Assembly (NCBI GenBank): GCA_038817485.1
Contig: JAWAZL010000014.1
Location: forward strand, 1-39,533
Direction of reading: 5' to 3'
DNA: 39,533 bases
From: Nitrososphaerota archaeon
GTDB taxonomy: Archaea; Thermoproteota; Nitrososphaeria_A; Caldarchaeales; JAVZCJ01
The position numbers and the translations under genes were made by a program. The notes under the pieces are model-generated. The model saw only the letters and a list, made by a program, of their open reading frames with translations. It was not told where the DNA came from and made no database searches. Of the stretch, positions 16,654-24,355 are shown piece after piece. Position 1 is the stretch's first letter. Each line of letters begins with the position of its first letter.

Positions 16654-17154
16654 TTAATTAAATTCTAAATGGGGTATTTCATATTTAGAAGTAAATAAAT
16701 TTCCATTTATAGTATGAAAAACTATTAATTCAATGTATTTCTTAAAAATACGCCAATCATTCATATATTCAGGTAAACCAATCTTTTTAATATCAATATT
16801 CTTTTTATCTCCTTTCTCTATTTTTAAATTTATTATCCCCTTAATCAATAACTTTCCATCTTTTGAAATAATATAGAAATAATCTATTACAACATCACAT
16901 CCAGAAAGATTTACTATTAAAATGTTTGTGTTACTTGAATTTTTCCATCCATATTTTGTTATGCTTCCATTATAAATATAAATTTCTAAATTTTCTTTCA
17001 TTTTTTCATTCTTCATCATATGTTGCATTTCTGCTTTTTCTTGAATTTTAGAAAATCCAATTCCAATGAATAAAAATGATATGGAAAACATTGTAACTAT
17101 TATTATAATCATTGGAATGAAAATTATGCTTATTCCATATTCTTTTTTATTCAT
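16654..17154 (-). CDS. Type IV pilin-like protein
   Basis: A 166-residue protein with a short basic N terminus 'MNKKEYG' and a long hydrophobic helix 'ISIIFIPMIIIIVTMFSISF', as in archaeal pilins processed by a class III signal peptidase. The extracellular part is a small beta domain: 'CDVVIDYFYIISKDGKLLIK', 'INLKIEKGDKKNI' and 'IVFHTINGNLFTSKYEI' align by eye with the 493-residue and 230-residue products of the same operon. It overlaps the upstream gene by 8 bases (ATGAATAA). Its length is normal for a pilin. No PilB-type ATPase or PilC-type membrane protein lies in the window, so assembly would use machinery encoded elsewhere. Confidence 0.7.
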   Translation of the reverse strand: MNKKEYGISIIFIPMIIIIVTMFSISFLFIGIGFSKIQEKAEMQHMMKNEKMKENLEIYIYNGSITKYGWKNSSNTNILIVNLSGCDVVIDYFYIISKDGKLLIKGIINLKIEKGDKKNIDIKKIGLPEYMNDWRIFKKYIELIVFHTINGNLFTSKYEIPHLEFN

Positions 17155-17839
17155 ACAAAAACCTTTTTAGGAGAATTCTTATAGATTTTTTATTCTTTAT
17201 TTTAAAGTTCAAGAAAGAGTTTATAAAACATGACGCTATTAAGAAAATATTTTTCATGAATTCTAAAGGAATGGAACTAATAGTTACTCCTTCTTTTATT
17301 ATTTGAATAGAAGTATAATTCATTGTAGTTGTAACATAAGAAGTGACCGTTATAGTTAGTGTATAAATAGAAGTTAAAATAGTAGAAATATAGGAGGTTA
17401 GTGTTATTTCACTTGGTAAATTTTCAATCCAAATTCTTTCCATTGTAGTAAATTCTTTCTTAGTAAATTTAAAAAAATTTCCAGACAATGTTTCAATCAT
17501 TAAGTTTTTTCCATATGGTATTAAAATTTCTCTCTTCTCATGTGGATTAATAATTATTAAATCATTTGATCTATCTATAATATTATCATCTACATATATT
17601 CTCTTTATCGCTATTTTTATTTCTCCATCATTTGATAAAATACAATACTCTGGTCCCCAATAAATTAATGATATTTTCTCTAATATTTTTCCCTCTTCTT
17701 TTTCTAATTCACTTGTTATAACTTTACTTGTTATCTTTGTTTGATAAATGGAAAAGTAAGCTATAAAGCTTCCAATTGATAGAACAACTATTGTTAAAGC
17801 AATATATGATAACACATTACTTATTCCTTTTTTATTCAT
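17147..17839 (-). CDS. Type IV pilin-like protein with Thr-rich linker and second membrane helix
   Basis: A 230-residue protein with the clearest class III signal of the group: 'MNKKGISNVLSYIALTIVVL', where cleavage is expected after Gly5. A pilin-like beta domain (about 45-130) ends with 'LMIETLSGNFFKFTKKEF', similar to the HTxxGNxF segment of the two downstream proteins. A Thr/Ser-rich segment (about 140-180, 'TLTITVTSYVTTTMNYTS') follows, then a second hydrophobic helix 'FMKNIFLIASCFINSFLNF' and a strongly basic tail. A C-terminal anchor is unusual for a pilin and would tether the subunit or serve as an assembly base. Its ATG overlaps the stop of the first gene in ATGA. Confidence 0.68.
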   Translation of the reverse strand: MNKKGISNVLSYIALTIVVLSIGSFIAYFSIYQTKITSKVITSELEKEEGKILEKISLIYWGPEYCILSNDGEIKIAIKRIYVDDNIIDRSNDLIIINPHEKREILIPYGKNLMIETLSGNFFKFTKKEFTTMERIWIENLPSEITLTSYISTILTSIYTLTITVTSYVTTTMNYTSIQIIKEGVTISSIPLEFMKNIFLIASCFINSFLNFKIKNKKSIRILLKRFLYE

Positions 17840-18264
17840 GGCATTACCACTACGTTTGTAATTGTTTCTATCGTTTTTCCATCTTGATCTATTGAACCAA
17901 CAATTATTGTAAGTTTTTTACCAATTTCTTGATAAGGAATAATTGCTTCAATTTCATAGTTTTCTGATGGTTTAAGATTTTTTGAACCAATCCAAATATT
18001 TCCAATTTCCTTAATGCTTATTGCACATAATGTAATTTTTGTATTTCCAATATTTGCAATATTCATTTTTATTAACGTTTTTCCATTCCATTGAGTTGCT
18101 CTTGCTTCAATTATTTCAATTTTAGGATTGTAAGAAAGATTTTTAGAATATGTCATTGAAAATAACCCTGTTAATGAAATAATTGAAAATGAAATAATTA
18201 TTAATAATATTTCTGAAAATATTCTTGACATCGCTTTATTTAAAAATTTTACTTTATACATCAT
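17836..18264 (-). CDS. Type IV pilin-like protein, first gene of the operon
   Basis: A 142-residue protein. A basic leader 'MMYKVKFLNKAMSRIFSEI' runs into the helix 'LLIIISFSIISLTGLFSM', typical of archaeal pilins or archaellum-like subunits. The rest is a single beta domain: 'NIANIGNTKITLCAISIKEI' and 'KKLTIIVGSIDQDGKTIETI' resemble the 'n.G...i.l..i.......g' strands of such domains. A TATA box about 30 bases upstream of the ATG marks it as the head of the four-gene operon. It is the most ordinary of the four and might be the major subunit; that is inference. Confidence 0.65.
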   Translation of the reverse strand: MMYKVKFLNKAMSRIFSEILLIIISFSIISLTGLFSMTYSKNLSYNPKIEIIEARATQWNGKTLIKMNIANIGNTKITLCAISIKEIGNIWIGSKNLKPSENYEIEAIIPYQEIGKKLTIIVGSIDQDGKTIETITNVVVMP

Positions 18265-18290
18265 ATTGTTATACTAAATAGAAAATTTTT

Positions 18291-18302
18291 TATTTATAAA
18301 AA
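18291..18302 (-). promoter_or_regulatory. TATA box of the pilin-like operon
   Basis: The minus strand reads TTTTTATAAATA, centred about 33 bases before the ATG at 18264. Transcription would start about 7 bases before the ATG, giving a nearly leaderless operon mRNA. Confidence 0.5.
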
Positions 18303-18435
18303 TAGAAATATAATTATTAATTACTTTAAATTTACTAAATACGTGAAATATTAAAGATGAAAATATGAATTTTTCAAATTTTTCCATTTTGCACTTCTAT
18401 ATTTTAAAAGGAAAATAAAATTTATAAGCACCACT

Positions 18436-19575
18436 TTATTTTTCTAATATTATAATGCTCTCTCTTGCTTTACCAATTTTTATTGTTCTTTCACGTGTAG
18501 CAACTCTTTCATTTACGACTATTATTTTTTCAATTTTAAAACCTATGTCTTTAGCAATTTTAGCTAAAAGTATATCTGATTCAACAATTCTATTTGGAAA
18601 TACTCCTTCTGCAACTACTATAGCTGCCTTACCATTATTTTTTAAAACTCTATACATTTCATTTAAAGCCATTTTCATATCATAAAAATATGCTTTTGCA
18701 ATATCTGGTAAATTTAATTCAGGAAAAACATCTTTAACATTTTTAAGATTTAAACCTATGTATGATCTTACAGGATCAACTTTTACATGTCCAAAAAATA
18801 ATTCATATTCTATTCTATACATTTTTGTATATTCGATTTTATTTAAATAGGGTGGAGAAGTAATTATTGCATCAAAGAAGCTATCCTCTAGAAAATCTAA
18901 TTTTCTAGCATCTCCAAGCCTTATGTTTAATTCGCATTTTTTAAATTCAATTTTTTCAATATCTTTAATCATTCTTTTTACTATTCTTTTAAAATATTTT
19001 CTAAAAGGCGGAACAGGTTTTTTAAAAATTTTTATTACTGCTCCATTTTTAAAAGCGTAAGAAACATCCATTGCAGATTTCATTAATGCAAGAGTAAAGA
19101 AATTTTTAATTTTAATATCTTCAATTTCTCTAATTATTTCACGAAAGAAAATTATATCTTCAAGGGAATATTTTGAAAATGCTTTTCTTATAAATGGATT
19201 TATAGAAGCTAAGCTAGGTTTTTTAAATTTTTCACTAAATATTTTTTTAGCATATTCTTTTAATTCGTTCATTTCATAATCAGCAGTTTTTACTTGAGAA
19301 ACAAAAATTGCAAGAGGAGCTGCATCTACTCCTACTCCATTTATTCCTTTTTCTTTAGCTGCTAAAAGAGTTGTTCCAACTCCTAAAAATGGATCTAAAA
19401 TCCAATTCCCCTCTTTTAATTTAAAATAATCCATAAATTTTATTACGAAATCTCTTGAAAACCCCTCTTTAAAATAAAACCAATTATATATTGGCAATTT
19501 TTCATTAGGAATAAAAGTAACTAATTTTCCTAAATCATATTTTTTCTCTATTTTAAAATTACAATCCTCAAACAT
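18436..19575 (-). CDS. SAM-dependent DNA/RNA methyltransferase (N4/N6 type), solitary
   Basis: A 379-residue amino-methyltransferase. Motif I (SAM binding) is 'ILDPFLGVGTT' at 59-69, followed by 'GVGVDAAPLAIFVSQV'. The catalytic motif IV is 'TSPPYLNKIEYTKMYRIEYE' starting at 239, and 'RLGDARKLDFLEDSFFDAII' lies between. Motif I precedes motif IV; in many DNA modification methylases with a TSPPY motif the order is the reverse. By family knowledge TSPPY enzymes methylate the exocyclic amine of cytosine or adenine (DNA), while related archaeal enzymes act on guanine in tRNA. No restriction endonuclease or specificity gene is nearby, so it is an orphan methylase, either housekeeping DNA methylation or RNA modification. 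It is complete and AT-rich like its surroundings. Confidence 0.78.
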   Translation of the reverse strand: MFEDCNFKIEKKYDLGKLVTFIPNEKLPIYNWFYFKEGFSRDFVIKFMDYFKLKEGNWILDPFLGVGTTLLAAKEKGINGVGVDAAPLAIFVSQVKTADYEMNELKEYAKKIFSEKFKKPSLASINPFIRKAFSKYSLEDIIFFREIIREIEDIKIKNFFTLALMKSAMDVSYAFKNGAVIKIFKKPVPPFRKYFKRIVKRMIKDIEKIEFKKCELNIRLGDARKLDFLEDSFFDAIITSPPYLNKIEYTKMYRIEYELFFGHVKVDPVRSYIGLNLKNVKDVFPELNLPDIAKAYFYDMKMALNEMYRVLKNNGKAAIVVAEGVFPNRIVESDILLAKIAKDIGFKIEKIIVVNERVATRERTIKIGKARESIIILEK

Positions 19576-19731
19576 AAATAAATTGCGTATTTATCATTAA
19601 ATTACTTAATTAATAAATTTTTAATTTTTAAAACTATAAAATTAGAATGAATTCTTAATTTTAGAAAAAATTCAATATTTCCTTTAATGAATATAAAAAT
19701 ATTGAAAGAAATATATTTTTAAAATGAAAAA

Positions 19732-19740
19732 TTTATAAAA
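19732..19740 (+). promoter_or_regulatory. TATA box upstream of the PEPCK gene
   Basis: TTTATAAAA, with transcription expected near 19760. This gives a leader of about 60 bases before the PEPCK ATG, long enough to include the short reading frame at 19768-19794. Confidence 0.45.
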
Positions 19741-19767
19741 TATTACTTCTTGAAAACAAGGAGTAAA

Positions 19768-19794
19768 ATGAAAATTAATAATTCATTATCTTAA
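19768..19794 (+). CDS. Possible 8-codon leader peptide in the PEPCK 5' region
   Basis: An ATG at 19768 preceded by a consensus AAGGAG (19758-19763) opens a frame encoding MKINNSLS and stops at TAA 19792-19794. It lies 26 bases before, and in a different frame from, the PEPCK ATG at 19821, which has its own GAGG site. The ribosome site is better than that of PEPCK itself. It may be a regulatory upstream frame or chance. Confidence 0.3.
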   Translation: MKINNSLS

Positions 19795-19820
19795 AAATCA
19801 AAATAATAGAGGAAAAATAA

Positions 19821-21713
19821 ATGCAAAAAATGAATGCCTATATTGAAATATTACAATCTAGAATGGATAAAAATAATTATGAAAAACTTTGTGCAATAAT
19901 TGATCCTAGAATTCATAAATTTATTGCCGAAGCTGCTGAACTTTGTAATCCTAAAAATATTTTTATTTGCGACAATTCTGAAAAAGATAAAGCTTATATA
20001 CGAAATCAAGCAATCGTTACTGGTGAAGAAAAACCTTTAGCAATTCCTGGACATACTGTTCATTTTGATGGACAATATGATCAAGGAAGAGATCGTGAAG
20101 TTACAAAGTATCTTGTACCAAAATGGGATTATTTAAGTAAGAATATTAATCAAATTGATCGTGAGGAAGGATTAATAGAAATAAAAAGTTTACTTAAAAA
20201 TTCTATGCAAGGACGTACAATGATTGTTTGTTTTGCTTCATTAGGCCCTCCCAATTCTATATTTAGTATTCCTTGTATAGAATGTACAGATTCTTGGTAT
20301 GTAGCTCATTCTATTAATTTGCTTTATCATTCAGCTTATGAAATGTTTAAACAAAAAGAAATTCAAAATTTTGAAATATTTCGTGTATTACACTCTGCAG
20401 GAAAAATGGATGAAAATATGATAAGCATAGAACCAGAAAAGAAACGCATTTATATCGATTATATTGAAAATACTATATATAGTGTTAATACTCAATATGC
20501 TGGTAATACTATTGGATTTAAGAAATTAGCTCTTCGTCTTGCTATACGTAAAGCTGATAGAGAAGGATGGTTGGCAGAACACATGATGATTACAGGAGTA
20601 TATGGCCCAAATGGTCGTAAAACATATTTTGCTGGAGCTTTTCCAAGCGCATGTGGTAAGACTTCTACTGCTATGATTCCAGGTAATACTATTATGGGAG
20701 ATGATATTGCTTTTCTTCGAAATATTAATGGTATTTGCCGTATAGTAAATGCTGAATTTGGAATTTTTGGAATTCTTCAAGATATTAATCCTATTGATGA
20801 TCCATTAATTTGGGAAGTACTTACAAATCCTGGTGAAGTTATTTTCTCAAATGTACTAGTAAAAGATGGAAAACCTTATTGGTTAGGCATGGGTTGCGAA
20901 ATACCTAATGAAGGAATAAATTTTACCGGATATTGGAAAAAAGGTAAAGTTAATGATAAAGGTGAAGAAATTCCACCAGCTCATAAAAATGCTCGTTATA
21001 CAATATCTCTTAAAGCATTAAAAAATTGTGATCCTGAATTAGATAATCCTTTAGGAGTTGAATTAGGAGGCATAATTTATGGTTGTCGTGATGCTAGGGC
21101 TTATGTTCCAGTTCAACAAAGTTTTAATTGGGAACATGGAATTATTGCTTATGGTGCATCATTGGAAACAGAAACAACTTTTGCTATTGTAGAAGAAGAA
21201 GGTAAATATGAAATAAACATAATGAGTATTCAAGATTTTATTTCTATTCCTATAGGCAAGTATATTCATAATATTTTAGAATTTGGAAAGAAACTTAAGA
21301 AACAACCTCTTATTTTTGGAGTTAATTATTTCTTGAGAGATAGAAAAACGGGCGAATATGTAAATGATAAAAGAGATAAGCAAGTATGGATAAAATGGAT
21401 GGAATATAGAGTACATAATGAAGTTGAAGCTATAAAAACTCCTACTGGATTAATCCCTAAATATGAAGATTTAAGAAAGTTATTTAAAGAAGTGCGTGGT
21501 ATAGATTATACGAAAGAAGATTATATTAAACAATTTACTATTCGTGTTAATGAGAATCTAGCTAAAATTAAGCGAGTAGAAGAATTTTATCAAAATAATA
21601 TTCCTGATGCTCCATATGAACTTTTTCAAATATTAAATCAGCAACGTGAAAGATTGATAAAAGCTAAAGAAGATTTTGGTGAATATATTTCACCTTTTAA
21701 TTTTGAAGAATAA
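19821..21713 (+). CDS. pckG: Phosphoenolpyruvate carboxykinase (GTP)
   Basis: A 630-residue GTP-dependent PEPCK, the usual length of this class (the ATP class is about 530). It interconverts oxaloacetate plus GTP with PEP, CO2 and GDP in gluconeogenesis or anaplerosis. The nucleotide P-loop is 'FPSACGKTSTAMI' (about 274-286), containing the reactive Cys278 of GTP enzymes; the metal-binding 'MGDDIAFLR' (292-300) and the aromatic guanine pocket 'PVQQSFNWEHGIIAYGASL' are present. The N-terminal 'PGHTVHFDGQYDQGRDREVT' holds the substrate arginine. The ATG at 19821 is followed by a second ATG nine bases later that also could start. The gene is single, forward, with its own TATA box, and its neighbours are not in the pathway. 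Confidence 0.95.
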   Translation: MQKMNAYIEILQSRMDKNNYEKLCAIIDPRIHKFIAEAAELCNPKNIFICDNSEKDKAYIRNQAIVTGEEKPLAIPGHTVHFDGQYDQGRDREVTKYLVPKWDYLSKNINQIDREEGLIEIKSLLKNSMQGRTMIVCFASLGPPNSIFSIPCIECTDSWYVAHSINLLYHSAYEMFKQKEIQNFEIFRVLHSAGKMDENMISIEPEKKRIYIDYIENTIYSVNTQYAGNTIGFKKLALRLAIRKADREGWLAEHMMITGVYGPNGRKTYFAGAFPSACGKTSTAMIPGNTIMGDDIAFLRNINGICRIVNAEFGIFGILQDINPIDDPLIWEVLTNPGEVIFSNVLVKDGKPYWLGMGCEIPNEGINFTGYWKKGKVNDKGEEIPPAHKNARYTISLKALKNCDPELDNPLGVELGGIIYGCRDARAYVPVQQSFNWEHGIIAYGASLETETTFAIVEEEGKYEINIMSIQDFISIPIGKYIHNILEFGKKLKKQPLIFGVNYFLRDRKTGEYVNDKRDKQVWIKWMEYRVHNEVEAIKTPTGLIPKYEDLRKLFKEVRGIDYTKEDYIKQFTIRVNENLAKIKRVEEFYQNNIPDAPYELFQILNQQRERLIKAKEDFGEYISPFNFEE

Positions 21714-21818
21714 AAGAAAGGAAGTAAAAATATCTTAATTTTAATTTAAAATAAGTTATTTTATAAAAAAGGTTTTAAAAACTTTAAAAAGGCTAAAAAT
21801 TAATAATTTTATAGAATT

Positions 21819-22949
21819 ATGAAGGAAAATTTTTTAGAGAGAAAAATATTATCATTATTAAGACCAGATAGTTATACTGTATGGCAAAATGAAGAAGTAA
21901 AAAAGAGACTTAATTGGTATTATAAAGTAATGAAGAATGAAAAACCAGCAAAATTTTTAATATGTAAAAAAATTCCAATAGAAATAGACTTAAAAGAAAA
22001 TAATGAAGAATTATGGAAAGAACATGAAAAAGCATCTAAAACTTTTAATCAAATATATAATAAAATAAAGAAAAATGAATTAAAATTAGAAGAATTAGAA
22101 AATCCAGAACAAAATTTTTTAGAATTAAAAATAGAATTAGTAAAAAGAATGCTAAAAAATTGCTGTTATTGTGAAAGAAGATGTGGGAAAAATAGAGAAA
22201 AAGGAGAGAAAGGCTTTTGTGAATTAAATGAAAAAACAAGAGTAGCAACATATTTTTTACATACAGGTGAAGAGGCACCTTTGGTTCCAAGTGGAACAAT
22301 ATTTTTTACAAGTTGTAACTTTCATTGTGTAGGTTGTCAAAATTGGGATATTTCAACAGATCCATTAAATGGAGTTGAAGTAAATCCTCGTAAATTAGCA
22401 TTAATTTCAAAAGAATTAAGAGTGAAAGGTGCATTAAATATTAATTATGTTGGAGGAGAACCAACTCCAAATTTACATACGATTATAGAATCGTTAAATT
22501 TTCTTAATATAAATGTTCCATTACTATGGAATAGTAACATGTATTGTAGTTTGGAAACAATGAAAATATTAGTAGAATTAATAGACATATGGCTTCCAGA
22601 TTTCAAATATGGTAATGATGAATGTGCATGGAGAATTTCTCAAGTTAAAAATTATACCGAAATAGTTAAGAGAAATCATTTAATAGCTCATGAAAATGGA
22701 GATATAATTATAAGACATTTAGTACTCCCAAACCATATAGAATGTTGTACTCGTCCAATTTTAGAATGGATATCTAAAAATTTACCCAATGCTCTTGTAA
22801 ATGTAATGCAACAATGGCGTCCTGAACATTATGTTGCTCAATATCCTGAAAAATATCCAGATATTGCTAGGAGATTAACAAGAGAAGAAATATTAAAAGC
22901 ATATAAAATTGCTAAAGAATTAAATATTGTTTTCGAACCAGTGTCATAA
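21819..22949 (+). CDS. Radical SAM protein of the PflX type (COG1313)
   Basis: A 376-residue radical SAM iron-sulfur protein. The cluster motif is 'SCNFHCVGCQNWDIS' with Cys166, Cys170 and Cys173 (CX3CX2C). Upstream 'NCCYCERRCGKN' and 'KGFCELNE' (Cys115-134) give an extra cysteine cluster typical of COG1313 and of the activating-enzyme superfamily, likely binding a second Fe-S centre. 'NYVGGEPTPNLHTIIESL' is the SAM-contacting GGE strand. PflX proteins are annotated by similarity to pyruvate formate-lyase activases but have no proven substrate, and no glycyl radical enzyme is in the window. The first 100 residues are charged and helical, longer than in bacterial relatives. An oxidoreductase and an aminotransferase follow on the same strand. 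Confidence 0.82.
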   Translation: MKENFLERKILSLLRPDSYTVWQNEEVKKRLNWYYKVMKNEKPAKFLICKKIPIEIDLKENNEELWKEHEKASKTFNQIYNKIKKNELKLEELENPEQNFLELKIELVKRMLKNCCYCERRCGKNREKGEKGFCELNEKTRVATYFLHTGEEAPLVPSGTIFFTSCNFHCVGCQNWDISTDPLNGVEVNPRKLALISKELRVKGALNINYVGGEPTPNLHTIIESLNFLNINVPLLWNSNMYCSLETMKILVELIDIWLPDFKYGNDECAWRISQVKNYTEIVKRNHLIAHENGDIIIRHLVLPNHIECCTRPILEWISKNLPNALVNVMQQWRPEHYVAQYPEKYPDIARRLTREEILKAYKIAKELNIVFEPVS

Positions 22950-22951
22950 TT

Positions 22952-22960
22952 TTTATAAAT
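22952..22960 (+). promoter_or_regulatory. TATA box of the Gfo/Idh/MocA gene
   Basis: TTTATAAAT starts three bases after the stop of the PflX-type gene. Transcription would begin near 22985, giving a leader of about 40 bases. The oxidoreductase may therefore be transcribed apart from the radical SAM gene. Confidence 0.4.
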
Positions 22961-23027
22961 ATTAAAAAGTAAGTTTTAAATATTTTAGTATTCTTAATTT
23001 TAAAATAGATATTGAAAGGTGATTTTT

Positions 23028-24296
23028 TTGAAAGAAAAACTTGGAATAGGCTATATTGGAGCAGGATTTGTCACGAATACTTATCATATACCATCTTGGA
23101 GAAATATAAGGAATGCTGAAATAAAAGCAATATGTGCAGCTCATGAAGAAACTGCGAAATATTCTGCAAATCTTTGCAAAGAAATTGGAGTTGGAAAACC
23201 AAAAGTTTATACAAATATTAGAGAAATGGTAAATGATCCTAATGTAGATGCTATATGGATAACTACTCCACACTATCTTAGAATACCTATAATGGAAGTA
23301 ATAGCTGAAGAAGTATTACAAGGTAAAAGCAATTTAATAGGAATTGCATGTGAAAAACCATTAGCAAGAAATGTAAAGGAAGCAAAAGAAATGTTAAATC
23401 TTGTAAAAAAATGTGGATTATTGCATGGATATTTAGAAAATTATGTATTTGCACCACCAATAATTAAAGGAAAAGAAGTTTTATGGAAAAGAGGAATTCC
23501 TATTGCTGGAAGACCATATCTTATAAGATGTGCTGAAGAACATAGTGGTCCACATAAAGCTTGGTTTTGGGATGGAAAAAGACAAGGTGGAGGAGCATTA
23601 ATAGATATGATATGCCATAGTCATGAATCTGCAAGGTCTTTAATAATAGGTCCAGAAGATGAAAAGAAAGATTTAAAACCATTAACTATTTCAGCTGAAA
23701 TAGCTTGTCTTAAATGGATAAGACCAAAATATATTGAAATTTTGAAAAATATGACAAAGGGAGAAATAGATTATTCTAAATCTCCTGCAGAAGATTATGC
23801 AGTTTCAATGGTTTTATATGAAGCACCAGATGGTTCATTATGTATGATCGAAGCAACAAGTTCATGGTGTTTTGTAGGACCAGGATTAAGAATGAGTGTA
23901 GAAGTTCTAGGTCCAGAATATTTTATGCAAGTTAATACATTAAATCCAGAGCTTTTTATATTCTTTAGTAGAGAAATAAAAGGTGAAGCTGGAAAAGATT
24001 TAATAGAAAAACAAACTGCAGATCATGGATTAATGCCAGTTTTACCAGATGATTGTTATACTTATGGATTTGTTAATGAAAATAGACATATGGTTGAAAG
24101 TTTCTTAGCTGGAAAAATGCCTATGGAAAATTGGGAAGATGGATTATTTATTATAGAAATCCTTATGGCTAGTTATATGGCTGCTGAAAAAGGAAAGAAA
24201 CTTAAGTTTCCACCAGAAGGATTAGATGAATATATTCCAAAAGTTGCTAAAGGAGAATGGAATGCTAAAAGTGTTATAGAAGTACCTTCTAAGTAA
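23028..24296 (+). CDS. Gfo/Idh/MocA-family NAD(P)-dependent oxidoreductase
   Basis: A 422-residue dehydrogenase for a sugar, inositol or sugar-nucleotide. The Rossmann motif is 'IGYIGAGFVTNTYHIPSW' at the N terminus. 'GIACEKPLARNVKEAKEM' contains the EKP motif whose Lys lies at the active site, and 'GGGALIDMICHSHESARSLI' matches the G-G-G-x-x-x-D-x-x-x-H catalytic helix. The TTG at 23028 is chosen because AGGTGAT stands six bases before it; a GTG at 23019 would lie inside that ribosome site. It is longer than the usual 330-380 residues, with an added loop near 200-240 ('MTKGEIDYSKSPAEDYAV'). The DegT-type aminotransferase gene follows 59 bases on. A dehydrogenase plus a PLP aminotransferase is the classic pair that makes an amino sugar or aminocyclitol. 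Confidence 0.85.
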   Translation: MKEKLGIGYIGAGFVTNTYHIPSWRNIRNAEIKAICAAHEETAKYSANLCKEIGVGKPKVYTNIREMVNDPNVDAIWITTPHYLRIPIMEVIAEEVLQGKSNLIGIACEKPLARNVKEAKEMLNLVKKCGLLHGYLENYVFAPPIIKGKEVLWKRGIPIAGRPYLIRCAEEHSGPHKAWFWDGKRQGGGALIDMICHSHESARSLIIGPEDEKKDLKPLTISAEIACLKWIRPKYIEILKNMTKGEIDYSKSPAEDYAVSMVLYEAPDGSLCMIEATSSWCFVGPGLRMSVEVLGPEYFMQVNTLNPELFIFFSREIKGEAGKDLIEKQTADHGLMPVLPDDCYTYGFVNENRHMVESFLAGKMPMENWEDGLFIIEILMASYMAAEKGKKLKFPPEGLDEYIPKVAKGEWNAKSVIEVPSK

Positions 24297-24355
24297 CTAT
24301 AATGTTAGATAAAGTTTAAATATTATATTCTTCTTTAAAAAATTGAGGTTTTAAT

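Noticed and set aside
18436-19575. A restriction-modification system
   Set aside because: Only the methyltransferase is present; no endonuclease or specificity gene adjoins it.
23019-23027. GTG at 23019 as start of the Gfo/Idh/MocA gene
   Set aside because: It falls inside the AGGTGAT ribosome site; the TTG at 23028 has normal spacing and gives the usual N terminus.
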